Positions 17,654-25,715 of a stretch of 64,000 nt of DNA are shown here, piece after piece; the first letter of the stretch is position 1, and each line of letters begins with the position of its first letter. Location of the stretch: positions 62,001 through 126,000 of the forward strand of contig NZ_JALKEV010000006.1 of NCBI RefSeq assembly GCF_023017105.1. The letters run 5' to 3'. The position numbers were made by a program, and so were the translations under genes. The DNA comes from Halalkalibacter sp. APA_J-10(15). GTDB lineage: Bacteria > Bacillota > Bacilli > Bacillales > Bacillaceae_D. The notes under the pieces are model-generated. The model was not told the DNA's origin and searched no databases. It saw nothing but the letters and a program-made list of their open reading frames with translations.

Positions 17654-18499
17654 TTAGAACATAGGTGGAAGATGAGGCGGATTCGGTAAAGCCGTATTAT
17701 GCATATACGGTGGAGCTGGTTGTAGCCTTGGTTTCTTGCCAAGTGGCTTAGGATTAGGAACATACGTAAACTCACCCAATCCATCCATACTTGGTCCTTG
17801 CGCCCAACGACCATGCTTGCTTTCCGTTCCTCCTGATAAATCATAATAATCATATGCAACTTCATGCTTTTCTAACGAGCGTGGGAACGTACTCGGTACA
17901 ACAATGTTTTCTTTTTCTTCTAATTCGCATATTGCAGCATACCATTGGTTTTGATGCATCGTATCTCGTGCAATAAGCCATGATAGCATATCTTTGACAC
18001 CCTCATCGGTTGTCATCTCATATAAACGAACTGCTTGAAGACGCCCCTGAGATTCATATGTTAAATTTAGACGAAAATCAGCTAGTAAATTTCCACTTGC
18101 ATTAATGTAACTAGCTGTCCAAGGATTCCCGACACTATCTGCAGGCATCGCTCCTAGTCCAGCAACAATGGCATGCTGTGGGTTCATTCCGCCTAATATT
18201 GCTCCAACAACAGGGTCTTTAGCTGCTACTTCTTGATCTCCGACAGGAGCATTGTCTAACAAACGTGCGATCATCGTTGCTAGCATTTCAACATGCGCTA
18301 GCTCTTCTGTACCTGTCGCAAGTAACAAATCTCTATACTTCTCTTCCCCTCTTGTATTCCATCCTTGAAATAAGTATTGTAAAGCAACGGAAATTTCACC
18401 AAATTGCCCCCCAAGTATTTCTTGCAACTTTTTGGCAAATACAGGATCTGACCTTACAGGCTTAGCATGATATTGAAGGTTCTTTACATGATAAAACAT
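17654..18499 (-). CDS. Manganese catalase
   Basis: Non-haem dimanganese catalase of 281 residues that breaks down hydrogen peroxide. Ligand-bearing helices are visible: GEISVALQYLFQ (first Glu), TEELAHVEMLATM (Glu and His), YESQGRLQAVRL (Glu) and ARDTMHQNQWYAA (His). The C-terminal 40 residues are Pro-rich (LQPAPPYMHNTALPNPP). In Bacillus such proteins include YdbD and the spore-coat protein CotJC. At 281 residues it resembles YdbD more, but the nearby cotX and cotW-like genes make a spore-coat place possible. GAGGAG precedes the ATG. Confidence 0.9.
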   Translation of the reverse strand: MFYHVKNLQYHAKPVRSDPVFAKKLQEILGGQFGEISVALQYLFQGWNTRGEEKYRDLLLATGTEELAHVEMLATMIARLLDNAPVGDQEVAAKDPVVGAILGGMNPQHAIVAGLGAMPADSVGNPWTASYINASGNLLADFRLNLTYESQGRLQAVRLYEMTTDEGVKDMLSWLIARDTMHQNQWYAAICELEEKENIVVPSTFPRSLEKHEVAYDYYDLSGGTESKHGRWAQGPSMDGLGEFTYVPNPKPLGKKPRLQPAPPYMHNTALPNPPHLPPMF

Positions 18500-18628
18500 T
18501 GTATCGGCTCCTCTTCTTATTAGTCCTCTATACTTTATTCATACAAACGCCTATATGTTCCATTCATATAAATACGTCAATTTAAATGAGCATATTTTAT
18601 TAGCAAAGTTCACTATAAAAGCTTAAAA

Positions 18629-18657
18629 AATCCGAATGCTAAATTAGCATTCGGATT
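18629..18657. repeat. 29-bp palindrome, left copy
   Basis: A perfect palindrome built from the arms TCCGAATGCTAA and TTAGCATTCGGA, identical over 29 bp to 19762-19790. The two copies bracket about 1.1 kb of repeat-derived DNA with the transposase remnant. The right copy could also serve as terminator of cotX, and the left copy is followed by a second inverted repeat, CCTGTCGACAGG (18661-18672). Confidence 0.75.
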
Positions 18658-18711
18658 CAGCCTGTCGACAGGTTTTTGCGAGACATTGTCGACAGGTTTT
18701 TGATTAGTAGT

Positions 18712-18860
18712 CAGGGTGCGGCTCTTCGACCTCGCTACCGGGATGGGGGGCACGCTTTCCGCAGGCGGGCGTTGAATGAACCGGCTGCGCCGGTGGATTT
18801 CAACCTGCCCTTTCTTCCTGAAGGAGTCGGCCCTCCCATCCCGTCCGCTTTTTCTAGTGA
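18712..18860. repeat. GC-rich dispersed repeat, copy 1
   Basis: About 150 bp of clearly GC-rich sequence in an A/T-rich region, with inverted segments (GGGATGGGGGGCACGC near 18740 against GGCCCTCCCATCCCG near 18830, and CCGGCTGCGCCGG in the centre). It looks like the long GC-rich palindromic elements that are scattered through many Bacillaceae genomes. It directly adjoins the 3' end of the transposase remnant. A degenerate relative is at about 26957-27050. No believable coding sequence. Confidence 0.6.
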
Positions 18861-18894
18861 AAAAAGGTCATTTACCGCATACTAGAAGACGCAT

Positions 18895-19367
18895 TGGACA
18901 AGGGTATTTCCGCTCCTTTCTTAACTCTTTTCTTTCTGCCACATCACATGACGATTCAATTTTTTGGTCATACTCTGAAATAACATCCTCTACTTTCTAT
19001 ACCATCTAGGTAAGTTCTTCAAGTGTGACTTGTTTTTCACTTCTACTTTCCATTTCTTGAATAATTTCCTTTTCGAGAAATTCGTTGTAAATTTCATTGG
19101 ACTTTTCAATTAATCCTTGATGTTCGTTCTCAATCGACTTCTTCCAGCCAAACGTAAACGTATTCGCATTTGCTTCGATCTTTGTACCATAAATAAAGAT
19201 CGATTCTTGATCGATGAGCTTTTCTTCAACTGGTTGACAGCGGAATTGAATAAAGCATTGGCGGTTTAATTCCTTTACTTCTGGTGAAAAGCGATATCAT
19301 CCGTTTGTCATTTCACTTCTAGATCTAAAGGTAAAACGATCTGATTCATGTTATCATGTTTAAACAT
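18895..19367 (-). pseudogene. IS1182-family transposase remnant
   Basis: Broken transposase. On the minus strand the start MFKHDNMNQIVLPLDLEV (ATG at 19367) matches IS1182 transposases, but stops follow within 30 codons. After a frameshift the frame reads GTKIEANANTFTFGWKKSIE, the conserved segment of the same family, and then ends at a stop at 19006. Another frame further on still encodes the family-like SEYDQKIESSCDVAERKELR. The remnant is about 470 bp against about 1.4 kb or more for a full gene, so large internal parts and the C-terminus are deleted. A hairpin (AAGGACACTTCC and its partner near 19425) marks the former upstream end. Confidence 0.8.
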
Positions 19368-19497
19368 AAGGACACTTCCTTCTGATTTGATTTGGTGTGG
19401 TACCTTGATTTTATCAGAAGTTGTCCTTATTTTATGGTGTAAAATATGCTGTTTTTATAAATATTTCAGCTCTAAACCATGGGTTATGTTCATAGTG

Positions 19498-19622
19498 AAA
19501 TGGAGCGGAAGCCACTCGACTCCTGCGGGACATAGAGGAAGGACGAGACCCCACAGGCGTAGCCGAGGAGGCTCGGCACCTCCCCGCGGAAAGCGAGTGG
19601 CTGGAGCGCAATGAAACGAACC
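19498..19622. repeat. GC-rich dispersed repeat, copy 2 type
   Basis: A GC-rich element with terminal inverted arms: AGCCACTCGACTCCTGCGGG on one side and CCCCGCGGAAAGCGAGTGGCT (quoted in part) on the other. This is the well-known kind of Bacillaceae intergenic repeat that contains CTCCTGCGGGA and GGAAAGCGAGTGG. It is not coding, although chance frames run through it. The remaining sequence up to 19761 contains another hairpin (AGCCGGTGAAAATTT / AAATCTCACCGGCT, near 19672-19714) and the string TTTTGTCCCAGCCCC seen at ends of some IS elements. Confidence 0.7.
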
Positions 19623-19761
19623 TTTGGCAGCTACATATACCGTGAAATTTGAGGAAAGCCCAAAATAATGAAAGCCGGTGAAAATTTACTTGACGTAAAA
19701 TCTCACCGGCTTTTCATTTCAGAGGAGGGTTTTGTCCCAGCCCCGTTTTGTCTACGGTCTG

Positions 19762-19790
19762 AATCCGAATGCTAAATTAGCATTCGGATT
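19762..19790. repeat. 29-bp palindrome, right copy
   Basis: Identical over 29 bp to 18629-18657 and in the same orientation by symmetry. It lies 35 bp after the cotX stop and is followed on the minus strand by only a moderate T content, so it may act as the cotX terminator or be a piece of the former insertion element. Confidence 0.75.
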
Positions 19791-19825
19791 TACTTTGATT
19801 CATACACATGACACCCTTAAATGGA

Positions 19826-20302
19826 TTATAGAATGTCTAAATTCACTAACAGAGCAAGTAGGATTTGAAGCAACAGTTGGATATTTATACCAATTTGAGT
19901 ATCGGTAGTCGTAACATTAACATTTCTTGAATTTTCAATAACTGTTTTTTGTAAAGAGATTTGTTTAATTTTTGCGGACTGTAACAATTCCTGAGTAATC
20001 TGTTCAGCTTCTTGACTGTCAGCAATTGAGATACTAACGACGAGAGCGATGGCCGCTTGTAATGCTGCTTGTAGCTGTACAGCTGCTTTCGTATCTGTTG
20101 TGGTGACAGTAACATCACACGAATCCTTAATGAAAATATACTCTTCAGACTGTTGAAGCGTTTTATTCACTTGCTGAGCACTTTGATCAATATCACCTTC
20201 ATCAGCTGGTGAACAAGGATGCTTTGCTTTTCTATCTAATGCTGACCACGTACTTGTATCTCCTCGATCGTTAGAATTAGAGTAATATACATCTTGATTC
20301 AT
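19826..20302 (-). CDS. cotX: Spore coat protein X
   Basis: Component of the insoluble fraction of the spore coat and crust, made late in the mother cell. The 158-residue protein has the CotX-family C-terminal domain with two copies of the unit IxIKDSCDVTVTTTDTKAAV / IENSRNVNVTTTDTQIGI, each followed by a hydrophobic helix (LQAALQAAIALVVSISI; LLLQILLALLVNLDIL). The N-terminal half is polar with SALDRKAKHPCSP. AAGGAGGAAG precedes the ATG. Upstream, CATACAGTG with an AC 17 bp before it is a possible, imperfect sigma-K promoter. It follows the cotW-like gene, as in cot clusters. Confidence 0.88.
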   Translation of the reverse strand: MNQDVYYSNSNDRGDTSTWSALDRKAKHPCSPADEGDIDQSAQQVNKTLQQSEEYIFIKDSCDVTVTTTDTKAAVQLQAALQAAIALVVSISIADSQEAEQITQELLQSAKIKQISLQKTVIENSRNVNVTTTDTQIGINIQLLLQILLALLVNLDIL

Positions 20303-20407
20303 ATTATCTTCCTCCTTTCCAGTTCTACTTTCACTGTATGCTTGTCGCCAAATAAGGAGTGTTCGATTACCCTAGTACTTTAACCTAACTTTTAATAGTC
20401 GAAGGAT

Positions 20408-20728
20408 TTATCTTTTTTTCTTGAAGATTTTTACTTGTTTAAGGTCATTTTTACTTTCAACCATTTTTTTATTATCCTGAATTTGATTTACGATATTGAT
20501 TTTATTTGATGGGTTTTCGACTGTATTTTTAGTCTCATTAGCTTCCGATTCCGTAAACGTCTTCTCCTGATTCTCAATAAACTCCTCGACTTGATTTTGC
20601 AGCTTAGTCACTAAATCCTTTAATGCTTTTTTATCAGCTTTATTATTTATTTTCTGAAACGAGTGTTTTTTCATCACTTTTTTTACGAATACATCTACTA
20701 ACTCCTGTTCAATCATTTCTTCCTTCAT
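20408..20728 (-). CDS. Spore coat protein, CotW-like
   Basis: A 106-residue, highly charged, Lys- and Asn-rich protein. The N-terminal 60 residues (DVFVKKVMKKHSFQKINN, then KKALKDLVTKLQNQVEEFIE) resemble CotW of B. subtilis, which is encoded beside CotX. The C-terminal half is low-complexity and probably disordered. GGAGGGTGATC precedes the ATG. The sigma-K type promoter upstream and cotX downstream support a coat role; identity as CotW rather than another small coat protein is inferred. Confidence 0.68.
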   Translation of the reverse strand: MKEEMIEQELVDVFVKKVMKKHSFQKINNKADKKALKDLVTKLQNQVEEFIENQEKTFTESEANETKNTVENPSNKINIVNQIQDNKKMVESKNDLKQVKIFKKKR

Positions 20729-20767
20729 ATGATCACCCTCCTATAAAGTTATTGTAGTAGGCTTAAA

Positions 20768-20796
20768 TAGTATATGTATGCGTAGGTATAATTGTA
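20768..20796 (-). promoter_or_regulatory. Candidate sigma-K promoter of the cotW-like gene
   Basis: Minus strand: ACA, then 16 bp, then CATATACTA (20776-20768), matching the sigma-K pattern mACm-N16-CATAnnnTA. It lies 40 bp before the ATG at 20728, as expected for a late mother-cell coat gene. Confidence 0.6.
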
Positions 20797-20860
20797 TGGA
20801 CATATGTCATCCTCTTTGTAAATTATCATCTCCACTCTATGCAAGAAAATCCCATATTCC

Positions 20861-20894
20861 AAAAAAACTGGTTCAGTCATATGACCAAACCAGC
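20861..20894 (-). terminator. Terminator of the BCCT transporter gene
   Basis: Outer stem CTGGTT / AACCAG around the inner palindrome TCATATGA, followed by TTTTTTT on the minus strand, close to the stop at 20904. Confidence 0.75.
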
Positions 20895-20903
20895 TTTCTC
20901 ATC

Positions 20904-22634
20904 TTATTTCTTTGAATCTGAATCATCATTAAATTCCTCATAAAGTTCTTCCTTCACTTGTTCGTAAATGTCCTCTCGAACTTCTTCTTTCACCTGCTCA
21001 TAAACATCTTCTCTTACTTCTTCCTTTACTTGTTCATAAACATCTTCTTTTAAATCATCATACAAATCATCTCTAATTTCTTCGCTCATTTTCTTTTGTC
21101 GCCGTCTTTTTCTCTTTACATTTTCCTTATTATAATCCCTTCCTATCATGATTAAGACGGAAATAATCATGAATGTCATAATAATAGCAAATGGTAATGC
21201 TGCAATAATCGATGCAGTTTGCAGAGCTCCGAGTCCCCCATCTCCACTTATCAAAAGTACACTCGCTGTACCAGCAATTAAAACACCCCACAACAACTTC
21301 ACTGTTAAACCTGGGTTAAGGCTACCTCTAGACGTCATCGTTCCTAACACATAAGAAGCTGAGTCTGCAGAAGTAATAAAGAATATTAATATTAAAATTA
21401 CGGCTAAAAAGCTTGTAAGCATACTTAATGGTAGTTCACCTAACGTAGCGAATAAGGCAATTTCAACATTGTCCATGACCAAGTCCCCGATTGGAACCGT
21501 ACCAGCAATTTCAATACTTAATGCTGTTCCTCCAAATGAAGTGAACCAAATAACGGCTAAGAAGGAGGGGACTAGTAGAACTCCTGCCATAAATTCACGA
21601 ATCGTACGTCCGCGAGAAATTCGTGCAATAAATATTCCCATAAATGGCGCCCACGCAATATGCCATGCCCAGAAGAAAATCGTATTCCTCCCTAACCAAC
21701 CACTCTCTGCAAATGGTGTCATCGTTAAGCTCATTTCTGCCACGTTCGTAATATAACCACCCAATGTGGTAACAATGCTTTCTGCAATAAATAAGGTTGG
21801 ACCCACAACTATGACAAATAGTAATAACAATCCAGCAACTGCCAAATTAATATTACTAAGTCTTTTAATTCCTTTATCTAAGCCTTTCGCTGCAGAGAAC
21901 ATAAATAGCACCGTTACGATTGCAATGATCGTAGTTTGAGTCCATACATTGTTTGGAATAGTGGAGATGTATGACAAACCACCTGTAATTTGCAGGGCGC
22001 TTAACCCAAATGTTGTCGCAACCCCCGTACATGTAGCAATAACTGCCAGTATATCAATAGAACGACCAAACCAACCATTTACCTTATTACCAATTAACGG
22101 ATAAAATGCAGAGCTAATAAGTGCAGGCCGCTTCTTTCGAAATTGAACATATGCAAGTGTTAATCCTACTATTGAAAAAATGGCCCATGGGTGTAAAGCC
22201 CAATGGTAAACAGCATATCGTAAGCCAGCCACAGCAGCAGCAGATGTTTCTGCTGTATACCCCATAGGTGGATCTAAATAGTATAAAACAGGTTCAGCCA
22301 CTCCCCAGAAGACAAACCCTACTCCGATTCCAGCAGCAAATAACATGCCAATCCACGAATACCAGGAATACTCTGGTTTCTCATTCGGTTCTCCTAAACG
22401 CATCTTTCCGTATGGACTAATTGCTAATATAATGACAAATACAACAAAGAAAGCAGTAACAAGCATATAAAACCAACCAAAATTAACGAGCATCCAATCT
22501 AAACCATCATTAGCAGTCCTACTTAGTGTATTTGGTGATAATGCTCCCCATAGTACAAATAAACCAACGATAATAGCGGAAATTATTAAGACACTGCTGA
22601 CTTTTTCTTTTTCGACTATTCTTTGATCATTCAT
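20904..22634 (-). CDS. BCCT-family compatible-solute transporter with a repeat tail
   Basis: Secondary transporter of the betaine/carnitine/choline family (OpuD, BetP, BetL), 576 residues with about 12 membrane segments. Marks: GMLFAAGIGVGFVFWGVAEP (glycine-rich TM3), YHWALHPWAIFSIVGL, and the Trp-rich FFWAWHIAWAPFMGIFIARI of TM8 that forms the betaine box. The last 60 residues form an acidic cytoplasmic tail with three 12-residue repeats of the type DVYEQVKEEVRE. In BetP the C-terminal tail senses osmotic stress, so this tail may be regulatory. Start: the ATG at 22634 has GAGG 7 nt upstream. A TATAAT hexamer lies at 22663-22658. Confidence 0.9.
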   Translation of the reverse strand: MNDQRIVEKEKVSSVLIISAIIVGLFVLWGALSPNTLSRTANDGLDWMLVNFGWFYMLVTAFFVVFVIILAISPYGKMRLGEPNEKPEYSWYSWIGMLFAAGIGVGFVFWGVAEPVLYYLDPPMGYTAETSAAAVAGLRYAVYHWALHPWAIFSIVGLTLAYVQFRKKRPALISSAFYPLIGNKVNGWFGRSIDILAVIATCTGVATTFGLSALQITGGLSYISTIPNNVWTQTTIIAIVTVLFMFSAAKGLDKGIKRLSNINLAVAGLLLLFVIVVGPTLFIAESIVTTLGGYITNVAEMSLTMTPFAESGWLGRNTIFFWAWHIAWAPFMGIFIARISRGRTIREFMAGVLLVPSFLAVIWFTSFGGTALSIEIAGTVPIGDLVMDNVEIALFATLGELPLSMLTSFLAVILILIFFITSADSASYVLGTMTSRGSLNPGLTVKLLWGVLIAGTASVLLISGDGGLGALQTASIIAALPFAIIMTFMIISVLIMIGRDYNKENVKRKRRRQKKMSEEIRDDLYDDLKEDVYEQVKEEVREDVYEQVKEEVREDIYEQVKEELYEEFNDDSDSKK

Positions 22635-22818
22635 TGTCAAACCTCATTTCTATTCAAATTATAAGACCATTTCCAATGATGAAGGAAAAACCTTAATTGA
22701 AAAATAAGACAAAGAAATATACCCGTAACAAGTTACATTCAAACGTGTGTTATTACTTTCTCAACGATCACTAAAAAGTATGCAACAAATCGATATAGAG
22801 TATGAAGGAGGTGATCAT

Positions 22819-23028
22819 ATGAATGAACAACAAAACAGCCGCTTATCGATTCTATTTATCGTCGGTGTTGACGATGAAGGAGCAAACGTGACGAAGGCGA
22901 AAACATTCACGAATATTAAAGGCACAACAACAGATGAAAGCTTACTTCAGTTCACTAACGCGATCGTATCTTTGCAGCAGTATCCTGTAGCCGATTCCAT
23001 TCGAAACAATCAGTATTCCATTATGTAA
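22819..23028 (+). CDS. DUF1659-like protein
   Basis: A 69-residue protein, first of three tightly linked small genes. It carries the DUF1659 pattern: FIVGVDDEGANVTKAKTFTN followed by ATTDxxLLQFTNAIVSLQQYPV-like sequence (quoted loosely) and a polar end. No membrane segment. The ribosome binding site AAGGAGGTGATC is a near-perfect complement of the 16S end, so strong translation is likely. The function is unknown. It is conserved with DUF2922 and YvrJ genes in spore-forming Firmicutes. Confidence 0.75.
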   Translation: MNEQQNSRLSILFIVGVDDEGANVTKAKTFTNIKGTTTDESLLQFTNAIVSLQQYPVADSIRNNQYSIM

Positions 23029-23047
23029 ACATTAGGAGGAGAAAAAA

Positions 23048-23266
23048 ATGAGTAAACGGTTAGAATTACAATTTGAAAATGAAGAAGGACGTCTTGTCAC
23101 CATTTCTGTTGATGATCCAATTGAACCACTTGATGGTGAATTAGTTGCACAATCGATGAATCAAGTTTTAGCAGAAGATGCAATTGAATCTAGTGGTGGT
23201 AACCTTGTAGCAATTCGTGGAGCACGGATTGTCGAACGCAATGTTACTGAAATTGAATTACCTTAA
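23048..23266 (+). CDS. DUF2922 protein
   Basis: A 72-residue soluble protein of the DUF2922 family: RLELQFENEEGRLVTISVDDP at the N-terminus, then ALDGELVAQSMN-type sequence and a C-terminal AIRGARIVERNVTEIE. It begins 19 bp after the DUF1659 gene behind AGGAGGAG, and its stop codon overlaps the start of the YvrJ gene by one base. The function is unknown. The constant linkage with DUF1659 and YvrJ genes suggests a shared process. Confidence 0.78.
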   Translation: MSKRLELQFENEEGRLVTISVDDPIEPLDGELVAQSMNQVLAEDAIESSGGNLVAIRGARIVERNVTEIELP

Positions 23267-23442
23267 TGGATGCGGCCATTGATCTTTTTGTTCCTCTTAT
23301 TGGTGAATATGGATTTCCACTTGCTATTACACTCTATCTTCTGCATCGATTAGAGCAAAAAATCGATCGAGTTACAATGGCGGTGGAACGTTTGCCAGAA
23401 CAGTTGGAACAAAACAGATTACCTGCTCGACTCGCTAAATAA
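23266..23442 (+). CDS. YvrJ-family small membrane protein
   Basis: A 58-residue protein too short for most gene calls. One membrane segment (residues about 6-27, LFVPLIGEYGFPLAITLYLL) is followed by an amphipathic charged part (HRLEQKIDRVTMAVERL). This is the YvrJ family plan. The ATG overlaps the TAA of the DUF2922 gene by one base (TAATG), which indicates translational coupling. It ends 17 bp before a hairpin. I see nothing that reveals the function. Confidence 0.78.
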   Translation: MDAAIDLFVPLIGEYGFPLAITLYLLHRLEQKIDRVTMAVERLPEQLEQNRLPARLAK

Positions 23443-23459
23443 GACATCTAACTTTACGT

Positions 23460-23504
23460 GGGCACTGAAAAAGTTTGGTTTTTAACTTTTTTGGTGCCCT
23501 TTGG
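23460..23504 (+). terminator. Terminator of the DUF1659-DUF2922-yvrJ unit
   Basis: Stem GGGCACTGAAAAAGTT / AACTTTTTTGGTGCCC with 8-nt loop, followed by TTTGG. Its left arm is the same 15 bases as the left arm of the msrB terminator at 25204. Confidence 0.72.
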
Positions 23505-23648
23505 TCAGCTCGATGTCCCATTTGGAATATTCTTCAATTCATATCCTCCTATATTCTTGGATAAAAATTGGAAATCAGTAAACACTATCAGAGCACCATA
23601 TAGAATATAGGTTACAGAATAATTATTACGTTAGCGCAGGTGGAGAAC

Positions 23649-24131
23649 ATGGGAATCGAAAAACGTGCAGAAGTATTATTTTGGAGCATTGCCTTCCCCG
23701 GATTTGGACAGTTCCTTAATAAAAAGTATGTAAAAGGAATCTTTTTTATTATTTTGGAATTCACCATTAATGTTCAAGCTAGATTAAATTTTGCTATTAT
23801 GCCTAGCTTTTATGGGAAAGGAGAACTTGCTAATGCAAGTGTTGATTATCAATGGATTATGTTCTATCCTTGTGTCTATTTATTTTCCATGTATGATGCT
23901 TATCGTGATGCAGGTGGAGAAGCCATTCGCTATGCTTTCATTCCATTTGTCACATCTGCATATTTCGGTACCGTCGGAATCATTTATTCTAATAGTATAA
24001 CAATCTTTAATCATATACTTGGGGTAATTTGGTCCCCAATTCTCTTACACTTAAGTGGATATGTAGTCGGACTATTAATTAGAAAATTAGTTATGTTGAT
24101 TATTTCTCGTAAGCAAGTACACAGTCAATAA
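23649..24131 (+). CDS. Hypothetical multi-pass membrane protein
   Basis: A 160-residue membrane protein with four probable hydrophobic segments (around [46 protein letters not shown] and [17 protein letters not shown]). The N-terminal [18 protein letters not shown] resembles the GxGQFYNxxxxKGI motif of TM2-like proteins. A GTG nine bases upstream is also in frame, but AGGTGG fits the ATG at 23649. It is followed after 43 bp by msrA. No function can be assigned. Confidence 0.7.
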   Translation: MGIEKRAEVLFWSIAFPGFGQFLNKKYVKGIFFIILEFTINVQARLNFAIMPSFYGKGELANASVDYQWIMFYPCVYLFSMYDAYRDAGGEAIRYAFIPFVTSAYFGTVGIIYSNSITIFNHILGVIWSPILLHLSGYVVGLLIRKLVMLIISRKQVHSQ

Positions 24132-24174
24132 GTCAAAATCATGGTATACTTCTTTAAAGAAGGAGGGAGCAATC

Positions 24175-24717
24175 ATGGTAGCTAATTCCGTTGAAACAGC
24201 AACATTTGCTGGTGGATGTTTTTGGTGTATGGTTAAACCTTTTGACCAATTTGAAGGAATCGAACGTGTCATATCTGGCTATACAGGCGGGCATACAGAA
24301 AATCCAACTTACGAAGAAGTTTGTTCAGAAACAACAGGACATTTTGAGGCTGTTCAAATCACATATGACCCAATGATTATTTCCTATGACCAGCTACTTG
24401 CTATTTTTTGGTATCAAATTGACCCAACTGATCCTGGAGGTCAATTTTACGATCGCGGCAATTCGTATCGCACCGCTATTTTTTATCACAATGAAACACA
24501 AAAACAAAAAGCTGAATTATCTAAGCAGGAATTGGAAAGCAGTAATCGTTTTTCCGAAACGATTGCCACACATATCTTACCTGCTAAAACCTTTTACCCT
24601 GCTGAAGATTACCACCAAGATTATTACAAAAAAAACCCAGCTCATTATACAAGGTATCAAATCGGCTCAGGACGCAAAGCATTTATTGAACGCCACTGGT
24701 ATGGAGGAGAGAAATAA
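24175..24717 (+). CDS. msrA: Peptide methionine-S-sulfoxide reductase A
   Basis: Repairs oxidised methionine (S-epimer of the sulfoxide) using thioredoxin. The 180-residue protein carries the active-site motif FAGGCFWC near residue 10 and conserved [21 protein letters not shown] and [18 protein letters not shown] segments (quoted from [14 protein letters not shown]). Start ATG at 24175 behind AAGGAGG. Its stop overlaps the msrB start by one base, so MsrA and MsrB are made together to reduce both sulfoxide epimers. Confidence 0.95.
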   Translation: MVANSVETATFAGGCFWCMVKPFDQFEGIERVISGYTGGHTENPTYEEVCSETTGHFEAVQITYDPMIISYDQLLAIFWYQIDPTDPGGQFYDRGNSYRTAIFYHNETQKQKAELSKQELESSNRFSETIATHILPAKTFYPAEDYHQDYYKKNPAHYTRYQIGSGRKAFIERHWYGGEK

Positions 24718-25151
24718 TGTCTAACGATCATAAAAAATCATTAAAAGAACGATTAACACCGATTCAATTTCATGTTACGCAGGAAAACGGAACCGAGCCT
24801 CCCTTTCAAAATGACTATTACAATCTTGAGGAAGAAGGAATTTATGTCGATCTTATTTCAGGAGAACCTCTATTTAGCTCAAAGGATAAATTTGACGCAG
24901 GTTGTGGATGGCCAAGCTTCACAAAACCAATCAATGAGAATGAAATTAAAGAAAAAAAGGATATGAGCCACGGAATGATCCGAACTGAAGTTAGAAGTAC
25001 AAAGGCGGAATCCCATCTCGGTCATGTTTTCCCAGACGGACCCGCACCAACAGGGCTTCGATACTGTATTAATTCAGCTGCACTACGTTTTATTCCGAAA
25101 AAGGACTTAGAGAAAGAAGGATACAGTAAATATATAGAGCTTTTTTCTTAA
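24717..25151 (+). CDS. msrB: Peptide methionine-R-sulfoxide reductase B
   Basis: Reduces the R-epimer of methionine sulfoxide. The 144-residue protein has the fold marks [14 protein letters not shown] and [20 protein letters not shown], where the Cys of RYCIN is catalytic. The zinc-binding CxxC pairs found in many MsrB proteins are absent, as in the B. subtilis enzyme. Starts within the msrA stop (TAATG) behind GGAGGAG. A strong terminator follows. Confidence 0.95.
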   Translation: MSNDHKKSLKERLTPIQFHVTQENGTEPPFQNDYYNLEEEGIYVDLISGEPLFSSKDKFDAGCGWPSFTKPINENEIKEKKDMSHGMIRTEVRSTKAESHLGHVFPDGPAPTGLRYCINSAALRFIPKKDLEKEGYSKYIELFS

Positions 25152-25203
25152 CAAACACCAAGTGATCCAAGAGAATCTCCTTTGATAATGGGAGGAGATT
25201 CGA

Positions 25204-25383
25204 GGGCACTGAAAAAGTATTAACCAACTTTTTCAGTGCCTTTGATTTGATAGCAGTGGCTTCCCTTGTTGCGCTCCTGATACGAGAAACCTACTCGTAT
25301 TAGCCTTTTTAAAACAGGTAATCGTTTCGCACATTGCTCCAAGGAAACCGAAAAAACTAAAAATCAATATTTCTCAGTGCCCC
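25204..25383. repeat. 180-bp element with terminal inverted repeats; left arm is the msrB terminator
   Basis: Begins with GGGCACTGAAAAAGT and ends with TTTCTCAGTGCCC, an inverted repeat of about 13 bp, enclosing about 150 bp without a gene. The left end alone forms a perfect 14-bp terminator hairpin (25205-25240, GGCACTGAAAAAGT / ACTTTTTCAGTGCC, then TTTGATTT) for msrB. A further inverted repeat, GAATCTCC / GGAGGAGATTC, sits just before it at 25170-25202. No target-site duplication is evident. Confidence 0.55.
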
Positions 25384-25402
25384 ATGGGAGTCTCGTATTT
25401 AT

Positions 25403-25585
25403 TTAACTCTCATCATATGTATATCTGACAACATATCGCTTTGATTTTAATCGCTTAATTTCGACAAGTGGACCAATTTCGTGACCATTGATCCAATTAT
25501 CTTCTATTTTTGCTTTGACGCAGCCAGCTTGAAATTTCGAATAAAAAACTTTACTATAATAAATCCACTTTGGTGGTTGCTTCAA
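25403..25585 (-). CDS. Hypothetical small protein, 60 residues
   Basis: I do not recognise the family. It is a basic, soluble 60-residue protein, rich in Lys, Tyr and Ile, with WIYYSKVFYSKFQAGC near the N-terminus and VEIKRLKSKRYVVRYTYDE at the end. The frame opens at a GTG (25594), but AAGAAGGTG is spaced for a TTG at 25585. It lies antisense between the msrB terminator region and yjcH. Support is only the ribosome binding site and the reasonable composition. Confidence 0.45.
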   Translation of the reverse strand: MKQPPKWIYYSKVFYSKFQAGCVKAKIEDNWINGHEIGPLVEIKRLKSKRYVVRYTYDES

Positions 25586-25715
25586 TTTGAACACCTTCTT
25601 TTCATGTTTTATTTATTTTACATAATCACTTTGAATTACACAAAGACTTCTTCTTGGCAATCATTATATTATTTTTGTACACTAGTATAAGTATACATAG
25701 AAAGGAATTTAATTT

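Noticed and set aside
18676..19614. Plus-strand open frames across the GC-rich repeats (18676-18885, 18776-19009, 19348-19614)
   Set aside because: They run through palindromic repeat DNA or antisense to the transposase remnant, lack ribosome binding sites, and encode Arg/Pro/Ser-rich sequence without any family resemblance.
20741..20803. Leader-type frame of 20 codons before the cotW-like gene
   Set aside because: AGAGG precedes its ATG, but it overlaps the sigma-K type promoter itself, so it would lie upstream of the transcription start.
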